From the NCBI RefSeq assembly GCF_045207785.1, contig NZ_CP108778.1, positions 261,217-325,216 on the forward strand: DNA of 64,000 nt, written 5' to 3'. Below are positions 25,584 to 34,885 of this stretch, piece by piece; within the stretch, counting starts at the first letter, position 1; each line of letters begins with the position of its first letter. The notes below the pieces were generated by a model. The model saw only the letters and a program-made list of their open reading frames with translations, made no database searches and had not been told where the DNA came from. This stretch comes from Embleya sp045207785. GTDB taxonomy: Bacteria > Actinomycetota > Actinomycetes > Streptomycetales > Streptomycetaceae. The position numbers and the translations under genes are program-made.

Positions 25584-26564
25584 ATGACCACCACACACGA
25601 CCTCGACCTCGATGCGTTCGCCGGCCACACCGCACGCCACGACGTTCGGACCGGCGACGTCGCGCGGGAATTGGCCGACGTCTATGCCGCCACCCTGGCG
25701 CACCTCGCCGGTCCCGACGCCCACGTCCTCGCCGTCCCGTACGAGCCCGTCCCCGATGTCGACCCCGACCCGGTCCTCGACCCCCACCTGTACGTCGTGG
25801 ACGCGTTCGGGCGTCCCCTCCTTCGGCTGCGCGACGGTGAGATCCCGGCTGTCACGGATCCGCGACTGCGCGCCTACTGGGGCGACTTCGATCTCGCGCG
25901 GCGCGCCTGCCACGAGGAGATCCTCGACCGGCTGCGGCGTATGGGCGGCGTGTTCCCCCGATTCGATCCCCGGGTGCCGGACGTGCGCGTCGGGCTGCCG
26001 ATCTCGGCCACGGCCGTGACCGCCGCCGGCGGCGCGCGTCTGCTGTCGCGACAGGGAGCCCCCTGCCTCGACACCTTCGAAGCAGCCGACGACATGTTCC
26101 GGACGGCAACCGACACCCTGATGCGCCGCATCGCCGACACCATCACCGAGGCGCTGCCGGAAGCGGCCTACCTGCTGCTGGCGGTCTTCGACGACCACGA
26201 CTACAGCCACGAGGACACCTATCCCAAGCGTGTCCTCGACGAACGCGGCGAGACGCTCCTCGACTTCGACCTCAAGCACGAACAGGTGGACCTCTCCGGC
26301 CTCAGCGACCGCACTCGCGCCGCATGGGGCAGGCGGACCGCGCTCGACTTCGGAACCCTTCGCCACACACTCCAATGGCTCCACAGCCGGTTGGTCGTAT
26401 TCGACGAACTCCCCTCCGACCTGCGCAAGGCCGAATACGACGACAAGTGGTACTGCGTGGCGCTGCGTCCCGACGTGCGGGTCGAGATCGGCGACCCGCA
26501 CGCCGACCACCACCGACTCGCGTACGAGCCGGTCGTCCGCCCCTACCGCCCCCGGGCCGCCTGA
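25584..26564 (+). CDS. Hypothetical protein, tandem paralogue
   Basis: A 326-residue protein that aligns end to end by eye with its upstream neighbour: LHLYVVDAFGRPLLRL-like segment, DRLRRMGGVFPRFDPR, RVLDERGETLLDFDL, VVFDELPSDLRKAEYDDKWYCVALRP. Identity is low but order and spacing agree, so this is an old tandem duplication. AGGGGAGG precedes the ATG. No known domain is recognised. It shares the promoter of the upstream gene and ends before a bidirectional terminator. Confidence 0.75.
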   Translation: MTTTHDLDLDAFAGHTARHDVRTGDVARELADVYAATLAHLAGPDAHVLAVPYEPVPDVDPDPVLDPHLYVVDAFGRPLLRLRDGEIPAVTDPRLRAYWGDFDLARRACHEEILDRLRRMGGVFPRFDPRVPDVRVGLPISATAVTAAGGARLLSRQGAPCLDTFEAADDMFRTATDTLMRRIADTITEALPEAAYLLLAVFDDHDYSHEDTYPKRVLDERGETLLDFDLKHEQVDLSGLSDRTRAAWGRRTALDFGTLRHTLQWLHSRLVVFDELPSDLRKAEYDDKWYCVALRPDVRVEIGDPHADHHRLAYEPVVRPYRPRAA

Positions 26565-26608
26565 CCATCCCTCCCGGCCGCCACGCCCCGCCCACGCGGC
26601 GGCCACCC

Positions 26609-26646
26609 GTGACCCCGTGCGCGCCTCCCCCAGCGCACGGGGTCAC
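26609..26646. terminator. Bidirectional terminator
   Basis: A perfect 14-bp inverted repeat, GTGACCCCGTGCGC with its complement, lies between two converging genes and can stop both transcripts. Confidence 0.72.
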
Positions 26647-26678
26647 TTCATGCCGTCCACCCCTGGCGCCCCGGGGCC

Positions 26679-27461
26679 TCAGCCGGCTACCGTTGGCTCG
26701 TACATCACGAACAGGGACCATCCACCTGCCAGTCGGGTGGTGGTCGCGAGCATCTCGTGAACCCCGCCGTCCTCGGCCACGACCTTGTGGGCGGCGACCG
26801 GCATGACCAGGGCGGCGTCCTGGCTGTGCCAGTGCGCAGTGATGCCCGGCAGGGCGAGCAACGCCTCCAACGCGGCCGCGACGTCCACGTCGAACGGCCG
26901 CCGAACCCTCAACTCCCGGGCCACGGCCACCGCCGTGTCCCGCAGCCGGTCCACGTCGGCGAAACGCTGCGCCGCGACCGGACCGAACGCCCACGTCAGG
27001 GCGTTGACCCACGGCCCCTCGGTCGAGGTGCCCAGCCATGTGCGGAAGTCGGCGGTGGCGTCGACCAGGTTCATCGCATGGTCGAAGAGTGCCGCCCGAC
27101 CGGGTTCGAGCCGGCGCAGGAGCTCGCGATACTGCTCGACCGGGACGGCTTGGCGAAGACGCGGGCCTTCGCAGTGGGTCTCCGCGAGCAGAAACAGACG
27201 CTCGCGTTCCGTCTCGGTCATGTGCAGGGCCGCGGCGACACGGCGCAGCATCCCGGGGCTGGGAGCGTCATGGTCGCCACGTTCCAGAGTGGCGTACCAG
27301 CGGGCGCTGACTCCGGCCAACGCCGCGACATCGTTCTGCCGCAGACCCGGACCGCGGTGCCCGGGGCGCTGACCCAGGTGCACGGCGACCGGGTCGATCC
27401 GGGCCCGGCAGGTCGTGAGCAGGTGGTTCAGGTCCTCGCGACGTATCTCGTCGACGTCCAA
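26679..27461 (-). CDS. XRE-type HTH regulator with MmyB-like domain
   Basis: A 260-residue regulator. The HTH GLRQNDVAALAGVSARWYATLERG (about 39-62) is followed by the MmyB-type ligand domain, with RLFLLAETHCEGP, then WVNALTWAFGPV and WHSQDAALVMPVAAHKV at its typical end. Members are common in Streptomyces and usually control a neighbouring gene in response to fatty-acid-like ligands. The start is TTG with a GGGGGG stretch 8 nt upstream. The divergent target would be the lipoprotein gene at 27806, otherwise its own promoter. Confidence 0.8.
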   Translation of the reverse strand: MDVDEIRREDLNHLLTTCRARIDPVAVHLGQRPGHRGPGLRQNDVAALAGVSARWYATLERGDHDAPSPGMLRRVAAALHMTETERERLFLLAETHCEGPRLRQAVPVEQYRELLRRLEPGRAALFDHAMNLVDATADFRTWLGTSTEGPWVNALTWAFGPVAAQRFADVDRLRDTAVAVARELRVRRPFDVDVAAALEALLALPGITAHWHSQDAALVMPVAAHKVVAEDGGVHEMLATTTRLAGGWSLFVMYEPTVAG

Positions 27462-27805
27462 CGATCATCCCCCCACATGGCCACGACCCCACGCCGTGGC
27501 GTCCGAAAATCGACTTGCGGTTTCCTCCGATGTCAACACCCGCACTGGCCACTCGCGTTACATCCTGTCACTTGTCGATTACGTCCGTCGAGCCTGTTTT
27601 CGCAGGTGGGAGCCGATACGTCGCAGAGCGCAAGATCAAATAGGCAAGATCAGGGAGGCATGATCACGATGGCACTCAAACGGCGACACTTACGACGACC
27701 TACCGCTTTCTCTGCAGGTCAGGGACCATGTGTGATCCGCTGGCGTGACCGCGTGATCACCGAATCGGATAGCCGGGCCATGTCGGCGGGGGAAAGGGAC
27801 GGGAT
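27462..27805. other. Divergent promoter region between regulator and lipoprotein gene
   Basis: No gene is seen in this 344-bp gap. It is lower in GC than its flanks and holds GCAAGATCA twice (about 27630-27655) and an imperfect TGATC...GATCA repeat before the lipoprotein gene. Promoters for both divergent genes are expected here; I cannot assign -35/-10 boxes with confidence. Confidence 0.4.
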
Positions 27806-28333
27806 ATGCGGGGCACGATGACGGCCGTCGGGCTGGCCGTACTGTCGGTCGTGGTGGCCGGATGCAACTCGAGTGACTCCTCCACGGCGAAGAAGACGAC
27901 GCCGCCTTCGACAGCGAGCCCAACGTCCTCGACGCCGGTCTCGCAGGCCGAGGCTCTCGCGACCTACCGGAACCTGTGGGCCGCCGCGACGAAGGCAGCG
28001 GCCACCTCCGCTGCCGAGGATCCGGAACTGCGCAAGTACGCCCACGACGACGCCCTGGCGTATTTCGTCGGGAGCAACCTGGACAACAAGGAGAAGGGGC
28101 TCGTGGCGAAGGGAGAGCCGGGAATCTCACCGCGCGTGGTCGGGGAATCCGAAGACCGGGTTACCGTGGCGGACTGCGTTGACAGCTCCCGCTGGCTGAA
28201 GTACCGAGTGTCCGACGGGCAGTTGGCGGACGACGTGCCGGGAGGCCATCACCGGGCCGAGGCCACGGTGACGCGCACTGCCGTTGGCTGGAGGGTTACC
28301 CACCTCAGCATTGAGGGGGTGGGCACATGCTGA
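27806..28333 (+). CDS. Putative lipoprotein
   Basis: A 175-residue exported protein. The signal peptide ends in the lipobox VVVAGC (Cys near residue 20), followed by a Ser/Thr/Pro linker and a small globular domain (ALATYRNLWAAATKAAATS, then SRWLKYRVSDGQLADD, TRTAVGWRVTHLSIEG) like small lipoproteins of the nuclear-transport-factor-2/DUF type seen near Tad loci. GAAAGGGA precedes the ATG. It overlaps the next gene by 7 nt and probably starts the Tad operon. Confidence 0.72.
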   Translation: MRGTMTAVGLAVLSVVVAGCNSSDSSTAKKTTPPSTASPTSSTPVSQAEALATYRNLWAAATKAAATSAAEDPELRKYAHDDALAYFVGSNLDNKEKGLVAKGEPGISPRVVGESEDRVTVADCVDSSRWLKYRVSDGQLADDVPGGHHRAEATVTRTAVGWRVTHLSIEGVGTC

Positions 28334-29151
28334 TGCCCCGCTCCCTCGTGCTGGGAGCCGCCCTCGGGTTGCTGATCGCCGGAAACTGCGGCCAGGCGTT
28401 CGCGGATGACATCGTCGGCACCACCAACGGCGGAAGTGGAAAGGTCACCTGCAACGGGTCGCAGTGCACCGTGAGCGCCGGCAGCAACCCCGGAACGGGC
28501 ACACCCGGCGGCGGGGGCCAGACCACGACTCCGGTCGGGACCGGTCACAACCCCGCCGGGCCCGGACCACAGGCGCCGGATCTCAAGCTGCCCAAGATGC
28601 CCATCCCCGGGTTGAACGCGCCTGTGCCACCGGCCCAGCCCGGTCAGCCCGCGCCACCTGCCCCGCCGTCGCCGCAGGAGGTCGCGCAGACGGCGGTGTC
28701 GCAACTCCAGTTGCCGTCGCCGGTGATCGCGACGAATCCGGTCGGTGAGCAGATCGTGGGTGTGCCGAGTTGGTTGTGGATCGATCCCGCGTCGTGGGCG
28801 CCGGTGTCGGCGACAGCCGAGGTTCCCGGAGTGTCGGTGACTGCGACCGCGACCCCGCAGCGCGTTTTGTGGACGATGGGCGACGGGTCCACCGTCACCT
28901 GCGCGGGGCCGGGCACGGCGTACTCGACCCGGTTCGCCCCGGCTTCCGCTTCCCCGGACTGCGGGCACACCTATACGCGTTCATCGGCGACGCAGCCGGG
29001 TGCGGCGTATGCGGTGTCGGCCACGATCTCGTGGACGGTCACCTGGGCAGGCGCCGGACAGACCGGCGTCGTGCCGGGCATGCAGACCACCGGACAGATC
29101 ACCACACGGGTGGCCGAGGTCCAGGCCGTCGTCGTGAACTACCGCTCCTGA
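28327..29151 (+). CDS. Secreted protein of the Tad cluster
   Basis: A 274-residue protein with a Sec signal peptide (SLVLGAALGLLIAGNCGQAFA), a Gly/Thr-rich then Pro-rich segment, and a C-terminal beta-rich domain (VPSWLWIDPASWAPVSATAE, then VLWTMGDGSTVTCAGPGTAY) that resembles a PKD-like fold with a Cys pair. Such secreted proteins regularly precede Tad pilus genes in actinobacteria; a surface or pilus-associated role is inferred from that context. Confidence 0.68.
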   Translation: MLMPRSLVLGAALGLLIAGNCGQAFADDIVGTTNGGSGKVTCNGSQCTVSAGSNPGTGTPGGGGQTTTPVGTGHNPAGPGPQAPDLKLPKMPIPGLNAPVPPAQPGQPAPPAPPSPQEVAQTAVSQLQLPSPVIATNPVGEQIVGVPSWLWIDPASWAPVSATAEVPGVSVTATATPQRVLWTMGDGSTVTCAGPGTAYSTRFAPASASPDCGHTYTRSSATQPGAAYAVSATISWTVTWAGAGQTGVVPGMQTTGQITTRVAEVQAVVVNYRS

Positions 29152-29214
29152 CCCCCTATTCCTGACGCGACGTCAACTCGGAAGCTCGACCGGACATTTG
29201 ATGGGAGGCGAGTT

Positions 29215-29961
29215 GTGGGTACCCCCATGCCCGATTCGGCTGCACGCACGGGCCTCAACGGCGGCCGCGCGCGGGGTTCCACCGCGCGGACGCCGTCGGG
29301 CGAGGTGCGTCGCGGCGCGGCGAAGAAGCCCCCGGCCGCGGTGGGCGAACGCCGCCGCAGGCGCGGCTGGTTGTGGGGCGGGATCGCGCTGGTCGTCGTC
29401 GCCGGCCTGGTGTTCGCGCTGTTGGCGCAGCGCCTGGGCGACCGGCACACCGTGCTCGCCCTGTCCCGGCCGGTCCCGGCCGGGCAGGTCATCGCGGACG
29501 GGGATCTGCGCCGGGTCCAGGTGGCCGAGGACGGCGGACTCGGCCTGTTCCGCGACGGCGACCGGGCGCAGGTCGTCGGCCGTGTCGCCCTGGTGCCGCT
29601 GGAGGCGGGAGCGCTGCTGCAGCGCTCGTTCCTCGGCGAAACCGAGGCGTTCCCGCCGGCGGGGCGGGCGGTGGTGTCCGTGTCGATCAAGCCGGGCGGC
29701 GCGCCGGCGCAGTTGCGCGAGGGTCAGCGTGTGGCCGTCATGGAGGCGGCGCAGCCGGCCGCGGCCGCCGGTACCGCTCCGGCTTCCGAGCCGCCGGCGG
29801 CGCGGGTGGTGGCCACCGTGGTCACCGTGGGCGGTGCCGCCGCCAACACGCAGGATTTCGCGGTGAGTCTGCTGGTGGAGATTCCGGCGTCGCGGGTGGT
29901 AACGGCGATGCGCGAGCCGCGCCTGGTGGTCTTGCCCGCGACGACCGCCGAGGTGCCGTGA
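29215..29961 (+). CDS. SAF-domain protein, CpaB/RcpC-like
   Basis: A 248-residue protein. A basic N-terminus is followed by a membrane helix (LWGGIALVVVAGLVFALLA, near 53-71) and a SAF domain (LALSRPVPAGQVIADGDLRR, about 82-101). CpaB/RcpC proteins act in the periplasm or wall zone of Tad pilus assembly. GGGAGG precedes the GTG start. The stop overlaps the next start by one base. Confidence 0.75.
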   Translation: MGTPMPDSAARTGLNGGRARGSTARTPSGEVRRGAAKKPPAAVGERRRRRGWLWGGIALVVVAGLVFALLAQRLGDRHTVLALSRPVPAGQVIADGDLRRVQVAEDGGLGLFRDGDRAQVVGRVALVPLEAGALLQRSFLGETEAFPPAGRAVVSVSIKPGGAPAQLREGQRVAVMEAAQPAAAAGTAPASEPPAARVVATVVTVGGAAANTQDFAVSLLVEIPASRVVTAMREPRLVVLPATTAEVP

Positions 29962-30818
29962 TGCGCCGGATGGTGGTGGTCGCCTCGGTCAAAGGCGCCC
30001 CCGGGGCCACGACGACCGCGCTCGCACTGGCCACCCAATGGCCCGACGCTGAAGGCACGGACGACTCCCGGACCCGGTCGGCCCAGTCGTCCGGGACGGG
30101 AGAGCGCGCGGCCCGCCTGCTGTTGGAGGCGGACCCCTCGGGCGGCGACGCGGCCGCGTGGCGCGGCCTGTCCGACACCCCCGGTCTCCTGGACCTGGCC
30201 GCATCGGTGCGCCACGACTCGGATTCGGGCGACCTGATCGCTCGCTGGGCCCAACCCCTCACGGAATCGGGCGCGTTGCTGGTGCCGGCTCCGGCGAGCG
30301 CGGCGCAGGCACGCGCCGGCAGCGAGCTCCTCGCCCGTGCATCGTTCGCCGCGGTGCGCGCCTCGAACGAGGCGGCCGATTCGGGCGTCCTGGTCGTCGA
30401 CGTCGGCCGGCTCGGGGCGGTCGAGTCCTCGTGGGCGGGTGCGGCCGACGCCCTCGTCCTGGTCTGCCGGGGCGGGGTGGACGCGCTCGCGCACGTCGCC
30501 GCCGGGATCGAGGACCTCAAGGCCGCCGCGTCGTGGATGTGCCTGGCCGTGGTGGGCCCGTGCCCGTATCCGATGGCGGAGATCGCCCGGAACCTGGGGC
30601 TCGACCGCGTGCAACACCTGCCGTGGGACCCCGACGCGGTCGACGCGATCCGACACGGGACCCCGCTGCGCCGCCGACGCGGCCGCCGGACCCTGGGCGC
30701 GGCGATGGACGAGCTGATCCGCGAGGTGCGCCGTCATGTCGAACTCCCCATCGCCCGAACCCCCCTACCGCCCTCGGCGGTACCCCCGACCGGAGCCGAG
30801 AAGGGAACGCACCGATGA
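29961..30818 (+). CDS. MinD/CpaE-like ATPase of the Tad system
   Basis: A 285-residue ParA/MinD-fold protein. MVVVASVKGAPGATTTALAL (4-23) carries a modified P-loop in which the usual GKGGxGKT reads KGAPGATT, so the second lysine is lost, as in many CpaE-type proteins. LLEADPSGGDAAAWRG near 54 and SGVLVVDVGRLG near 137 complete the fold. It would localise or regulate the pilus machine. The overlap with the CpaF gene is ATGA. Confidence 0.75.
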   Translation: MRRMVVVASVKGAPGATTTALALATQWPDAEGTDDSRTRSAQSSGTGERAARLLLEADPSGGDAAAWRGLSDTPGLLDLAASVRHDSDSGDLIARWAQPLTESGALLVPAPASAAQARAGSELLARASFAAVRASNEAADSGVLVVDVGRLGAVESSWAGAADALVLVCRGGVDALAHVAAGIEDLKAAASWMCLAVVGPCPYPMAEIARNLGLDRVQHLPWDPDAVDAIRHGTPLRRRRGRRTLGAAMDELIREVRRHVELPIARTPLPPSAVPPTGAEKGTHR

Positions 30819-32194
30819 GCACCCCCGAGGACCCCGCCCACCTGCCGTGGGCGGGCTACGAGCAGACACCGGGCAGCGACGAGCAGGCGTACGCGGCCGC
30901 GCTGCGCGAGCGCATCGGTCCCCGGATGACCGCCTACGCCCAGAGCCTGGAGGACGCCGGCCGGCCCCCGCAGACGGTCGCCGAACGCGAGGAGACCGTC
31001 CGCCGGCTCCTTGCCTCCGAACTGGCCACCGACACCTCCGCGCGACTCCAGGCCGGACGGGCCCCCCTCGACGAACTCGCCGAGGCCCGGGTGACCCGTC
31101 TGGTCGTCGACGGCCTGTTCGGACTCGGAGGCTTGGAGCGACTGCTGCAGAACCCCGAGATCGAGAACATCAACTGCAACGGCTACGACCACGTGTTCGT
31201 CACCTACGCGGGCGGCCGGAAGGAGCGGGTCGAGCCGTTCGTGGGCTCGGACGAGGAGCTGGTCGAGCTGCTGCGCACGGTCGCCGCGCGCTCGGGCGCG
31301 GAGGAGCGCCGTATCGACCGCACCCAGCCGAGCCTGAACCTGCAACTCCCCGACGGTAGCCGCCTGTTCGCGCTGATGTTCCTGACGCCGCGGGTGTCGG
31401 TGTCGATCCGCCGGCACCGCTTCCCCAAGGTGACCCTCGACGTCCTGGAGGGCCTGGGGGTGTTCGACCGCGACCTGAAGGAGTTGCTGGGCGCCCTGGT
31501 GCGGGCCCGCATGAACATCCTGGTCGCGGGGGGCACCAACACCGGCAAGACGACCCTGTTGCGCGGGTTGGTGTCCGAGATCCCGCCGCACGAGCGGCTG
31601 ATCACGATCGAGGACACGTTCGAGCTGGGTCTGGAACGGGACGAGAAGGCGCACCCGGACGTGGTCGCCATGCAGGCCCGTGAGGCGAACCTCGAAGGTG
31701 TCGGCGAGGTCGACCAGGCCGAACTCGTGCGCAAAGGGCTGCGGATGGCGCCGGACCGGGTGATCGTGGGCGAGATCCGCGGGTCCGAGGTCGTGCCCGC
31801 GTGCAACGCGATGTCCCAGGGCAACGACGGCTCCCTGTCGACGATCCACGCGAGCACGTCCGCCGAGGTGTTCGTCAAACTCGCCGCATACGCCGCCCAA
31901 TCCCCGGAACGTCTGTCCATGGAGGCGACGAACCTCCTGGTGGCGGCCGCCGTCGACGTCGTCGTCCACGTCGGCTGGTCCACCGACAATCGGCGCGTCG
32001 TCACCTCCGTCCGCGAGATCGTCGGCGCCGACGGCCCCCAGGTCGTCTCCAACGAGGTCTACCGCCCCGGTCCGGACATGCGCGCCGTGCCCGCGACACC
32101 CGTGCGCGCGGAGACCGCGGCGCGCCTCGCCCGCGTCGGTTGGCAACCCGGAAACGGGGGCTACCCCGGCGCCGGATGGGGAGGCCACCAGTGA
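30815..32194 (+). CDS. cpaF: CpaF/TadA-type secretion ATPase
   Basis: A 459-residue type II/IV secretion ATPase. NPEIENINCNGYDHVFV (about 110) is the N-terminal CpaF signature; Walker A GGTNTGKTTLLRGL is near residue 238, the Asp box ITIEDTFEL near 265, Walker B MAPDRVIVGEIRG near 310 and the His box STIHAS near 345. It powers Flp/Tad pilus polymerisation. Start and stop overlap neighbours (ATGA, GTGA). Confidence 0.9.
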   Translation: MSTPEDPAHLPWAGYEQTPGSDEQAYAAALRERIGPRMTAYAQSLEDAGRPPQTVAEREETVRRLLASELATDTSARLQAGRAPLDELAEARVTRLVVDGLFGLGGLERLLQNPEIENINCNGYDHVFVTYAGGRKERVEPFVGSDEELVELLRTVAARSGAEERRIDRTQPSLNLQLPDGSRLFALMFLTPRVSVSIRRHRFPKVTLDVLEGLGVFDRDLKELLGALVRARMNILVAGGTNTGKTTLLRGLVSEIPPHERLITIEDTFELGLERDEKAHPDVVAMQAREANLEGVGEVDQAELVRKGLRMAPDRVIVGEIRGSEVVPACNAMSQGNDGSLSTIHASTSAEVFVKLAAYAAQSPERLSMEATNLLVAAAVDVVVHVGWSTDNRRVVTSVREIVGADGPQVVSNEVYRPGPDMRAVPATPVRAETAARLARVGWQPGNGGYPGAGWGGHQ

Positions 32195-33093
32195 ACGCCA
32201 CGGTGCTGCTGTGCGGGCTGCTGGGCATGGCCGCAGCGGGCGGCGTCGTCCTGGCCGCGGCGGGATGGCGCGGCACCCCCGTGCGCCCGGAAGCCGACAC
32301 CCACCCCACACCCACCCCCCGCTGGCTGCTCGCGATGCGCGAGATCCTGCGTCACCAACGCCTGGTGATCGGCGCCGTGGTCGCGGGCATCGTCGCCGGC
32401 GTGCTCACCGGCTGGCCCGTCGGCGGACTGCTCACCACCATCGCCGTGCTGCTGGTACCCCGGATCGTCGCCCCGGACAGCGGAGCGACCGAGCGCACCG
32501 AGCGGATCGAGGCGGTCGCGGTGTGGACCGAGATGCTCCGCGACACCCTCTCCGCCGCCGCCGGCCTCGAACAGGGCCTGCGCGCCACCGCCGCCGCGCC
32601 GCCGACCGCCCTCGCGGGGCCGGTGCGCGCCCTGGCCGGGCGGATCGACGCCGGGGAGCGACTCCCGGACGCGCTGCGGGCGTTCGCGGACGACGTCGAC
32701 GATCCCACCTGCGACCTCGTCGTCACCGCGCTGGTCCTGGCCGCCGAACGCCAGGCACGCCAACTCGCCGCCCTGCTCGGCACGCTGGCCGAAGCCGCCC
32801 GCGAGCAGGTCGTCATGCGTCTCAAAATCGACGCGGAACGCGCGCGTGTGCACACCAGCGTGCGCATCGTCGTCGCCACCACCCTGACCATGGCCGCCGG
32901 CCTCGTCCTCCTCAACCGCACCTATCTCGATCCGTTCGACACCGGAACGGGACAGATCGTCCTGGCCGGCGTCGGAGGCCTGTTCGGACTGGCATTCGTC
33001 TGGATGGCGAAAATCGCCGCGATCCCCGCACCCGCCCGCCTCCTCCAGAACCCCACCACTTCCACCACGACCCGGGAGGCGATCCCCTCGTGA
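32191..33093 (+). CDS. tadB: TadB-like Tad pilus platform protein
   Basis: A 300-residue membrane protein of the T2SSF/TadB family. Membrane segments lie near 5-25, 50-85 and 225-285. The cytoplasmic T2SSF domain has WTEMLRDTLSAAAGLEQGL (near 112) and LVVTALVLAAERQARQLAA. It forms the inner-membrane platform with TadC. GTGA overlaps couple it to CpaF and TadC. Confidence 0.82.
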   Translation: MNATVLLCGLLGMAAAGGVVLAAAGWRGTPVRPEADTHPTPTPRWLLAMREILRHQRLVIGAVVAGIVAGVLTGWPVGGLLTTIAVLLVPRIVAPDSGATERTERIEAVAVWTEMLRDTLSAAAGLEQGLRATAAAPPTALAGPVRALAGRIDAGERLPDALRAFADDVDDPTCDLVVTALVLAAERQARQLAALLGTLAEAAREQVVMRLKIDAERARVHTSVRIVVATTLTMAAGLVLLNRTYLDPFDTGTGQIVLAGVGGLFGLAFVWMAKIAAIPAPARLLQNPTTSTTTREAIPS

Positions 33094-33986
33094 CCTGGGC
33101 CGTACTCCTCGGCGCCCTCGCCGGTACCGGCATCCTCATGGCCCTCAAAGGCGCGTTCCCACCCCGGATCCCCCTGGCTGACGCCCTCGCCGCCTTGCAC
33201 CGCCCCGCGACACCCGCGCCCATCACCGCCGCCGAGGACGAGCGCTGGTCCGCACGCGCCGGCCGCGTCCTCGTCCCCGCCCTCCTCGCCCTGGGCCTGC
33301 CCAACGCCGGCCTGCGCCGCGACCTGCAGGTGCTCGGCCGCAGTGTGGAGCGCCACCTCGCCGAGAAAGCCGCAGCCGGCGTCGCCGGCGTCATCCTCCC
33401 CCCGCTGCTCCTGACCCTGCTCACGGCCGGGGGAGTCGTCGACGGCGGCATCGTGTTCCCCATCGGGGCCGCCGTGTTCCTCGGGGCCGCCCTGTTCCTC
33501 GCCCCGGATGCCGACGTCCGGTCCAAGGCTCGGGCCCGCCGCGCCGAGATGCGCCACGCCCTCAGCGTCTTCCTGGACCTCACCGTGGTCTCCCTCGCGG
33601 GCGGCGCCGGCGTGGACCAGGCGTTGAACGACGCCGCGTCCGTCCCGCGCGGCTGGGCCGCCGGCCAACTGCGCCGCGCCCTGGCGACCGCGGCGCTGAC
33701 CAGGACCGCCCCCTGGGAGCCCCTGGCCCGCCTCGGTGAGGAACTCGACGTGCGCGAACTCCAGGAACTCGCCGCGACCGTCGCCCTCGCCGGATCCGAG
33801 GGCGCGAAAGTGCGGGCCTCGCTGAACTCGAAGGCCGTCAGCATGCGCACCCGGCAGATCACCGACGCCCAGGGCGCGGCGAGCTCCGCGACCGAACGCA
33901 TGACGCTGCCATTGGCGGTGCTGTTCACCGGCTTCCTGCTGTTCATCGGCTATCCCGCCGTCAGCGCGGTGACCACCGGCCTGTGA
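33090..33986 (+). CDS. tadC: TadC-like Tad pilus platform protein
   Basis: A 298-residue T2SSF-family membrane protein: LLGALAGTGILMALKG at the N-terminus, a hydrophobic pair near 95-140, the domain RHALSVFLDLTVVSLAGGAGV near 165 and ELAATVALAGSEGAKVRASL, and a final helix LPLAVLFTGFLLFIGYPAV. It partners TadB. The downstream overlap with an optional upstream start of the pilin gene is GTGA. Confidence 0.82.
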   Translation: MTWAVLLGALAGTGILMALKGAFPPRIPLADALAALHRPATPAPITAAEDERWSARAGRVLVPALLALGLPNAGLRRDLQVLGRSVERHLAEKAAAGVAGVILPPLLLTLLTAGGVVDGGIVFPIGAAVFLGAALFLAPDADVRSKARARRAEMRHALSVFLDLTVVSLAGGAGVDQALNDAASVPRGWAAGQLRRALATAALTRTAPWEPLARLGEELDVRELQELAATVALAGSEGAKVRASLNSKAVSMRTRQITDAQGAASSATERMTLPLAVLFTGFLLFIGYPAVSAVTTGL

Positions 33987-34057
33987 ACCCCGCGGAGACA
34001 CCACCCGAAACCCGTGCCGCGAACGCACGACTCGTACGCAAGAAAGGACGGCAACCG

Positions 34058-34378
34058 ATGAAGACCCCGGACGAGAACACGACCCCGTGCGAGGACGGCA
34101 CCCCCACCCGCGAGCCTGCCAAGTCCCGCACGGGGACGTCCGCCCGAGCGCTCTGGCGCCGGGTGCGCACCGAGGACGACGGCTACAGCACCGAGACGAT
34201 CATCGTCACCGCGACGCTCCTGGCCATCGCGATCGCGGTGCTCCTGATCCTCCGGAACAAGATCGTCGCGAAAGCCAATTCGATCAATTTTGGGATGGAC
34301 ACCGTCGAGGCCGCGACCCACACCGCCGTGTCCGCAACCCACACGTTCGTCGCCCACGCGTTCGCCGCCTTTCTGTAA
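34058..34378 (+). CDS. Flp/TadE-type pilin-like protein
   Basis: A 106-residue protein. A polar ~48-residue leader ends at the acidic DDGYSTE and is followed by one membrane helix (IIVTATLLAIAIAVLLILR), the plan of Flp-like pilins in actinobacteria; the Glu at the head of the helix fits a pre-pilin processing site. AAAGGA 9 nt upstream supports this ATG. A GTG 25 codons earlier overlaps the TadC stop and is the alternative. Confidence 0.68.
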   Translation: MKTPDENTTPCEDGTPTREPAKSRTGTSARALWRRVRTEDDGYSTETIIVTATLLAIAIAVLLILRNKIVAKANSINFGMDTVEAATHTAVSATHTFVAHAFAAFL

Positions 34379-34384
34379 CCGCCC

Positions 34385-34882
34385 ATGTCCACCACGATCA
34401 CGCCCCCCGGCCCCCGACCCCCGGCCCACCACCTGGGCCGCGTCCCCACGCGCCCCGAGCCCGCCCCGGGGAACCTCGGGCGCGTGCGCGCCAAGCTGCG
34501 CGACGACTCCGGCGGGGTGAGCGTCGAGCTGGCGGTGATGACGCCGCTGCTCATGCTGATCCTGCTGTTCATCGTGCAGTTCGCCGTGGCCGCGCACGCC
34601 CAACACGTCGCCCAGGCCGCCGCCTCACGCGCCCTGGCCCAGGCCCGTGCCGACGGAGGCACCGCAGCCTCGGGGCAGGCCCGGGCCGAGTCGGTCCTCG
34701 CCGCGATCGGCGGCAGCACACTCCGAGGCCCGTCGGTGCGGGTGACCCGGGACACCACCACCGTGCGGGTGGTCATCACCGGCAGCAGCGCCTCGGTCGT
34801 CCCCGGAATGCACCCCAGGGTCAAAGCCGTCGTCTCCGGCCCCGTCGACACGTTCAAGCCCGACACCGGCACGGGGAGATGA
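34385..34882 (+). CDS. TadE-family pseudopilin
   Basis: A 165-residue protein. Residues 44-70 (GGVSVELAVMTPLLMLILLF) are the TadE motif: a Glu in the first turn of a membrane helix. The rest is an exported beta-rich domain. It follows the pilin gene by 6 bp. TadE proteins are minor pilins of Flp pili. Confidence 0.78.
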   Translation: MSTTITPPGPRPPAHHLGRVPTRPEPAPGNLGRVRAKLRDDSGGVSVELAVMTPLLMLILLFIVQFAVAAHAQHVAQAAASRALAQARADGGTAASGQARAESVLAAIGGSTLRGPSVRVTRDTTTVRVVITGSSASVVPGMHPRVKAVVSGPVDTFKPDTGTGR

Positions 34883-34885
34883 CCA

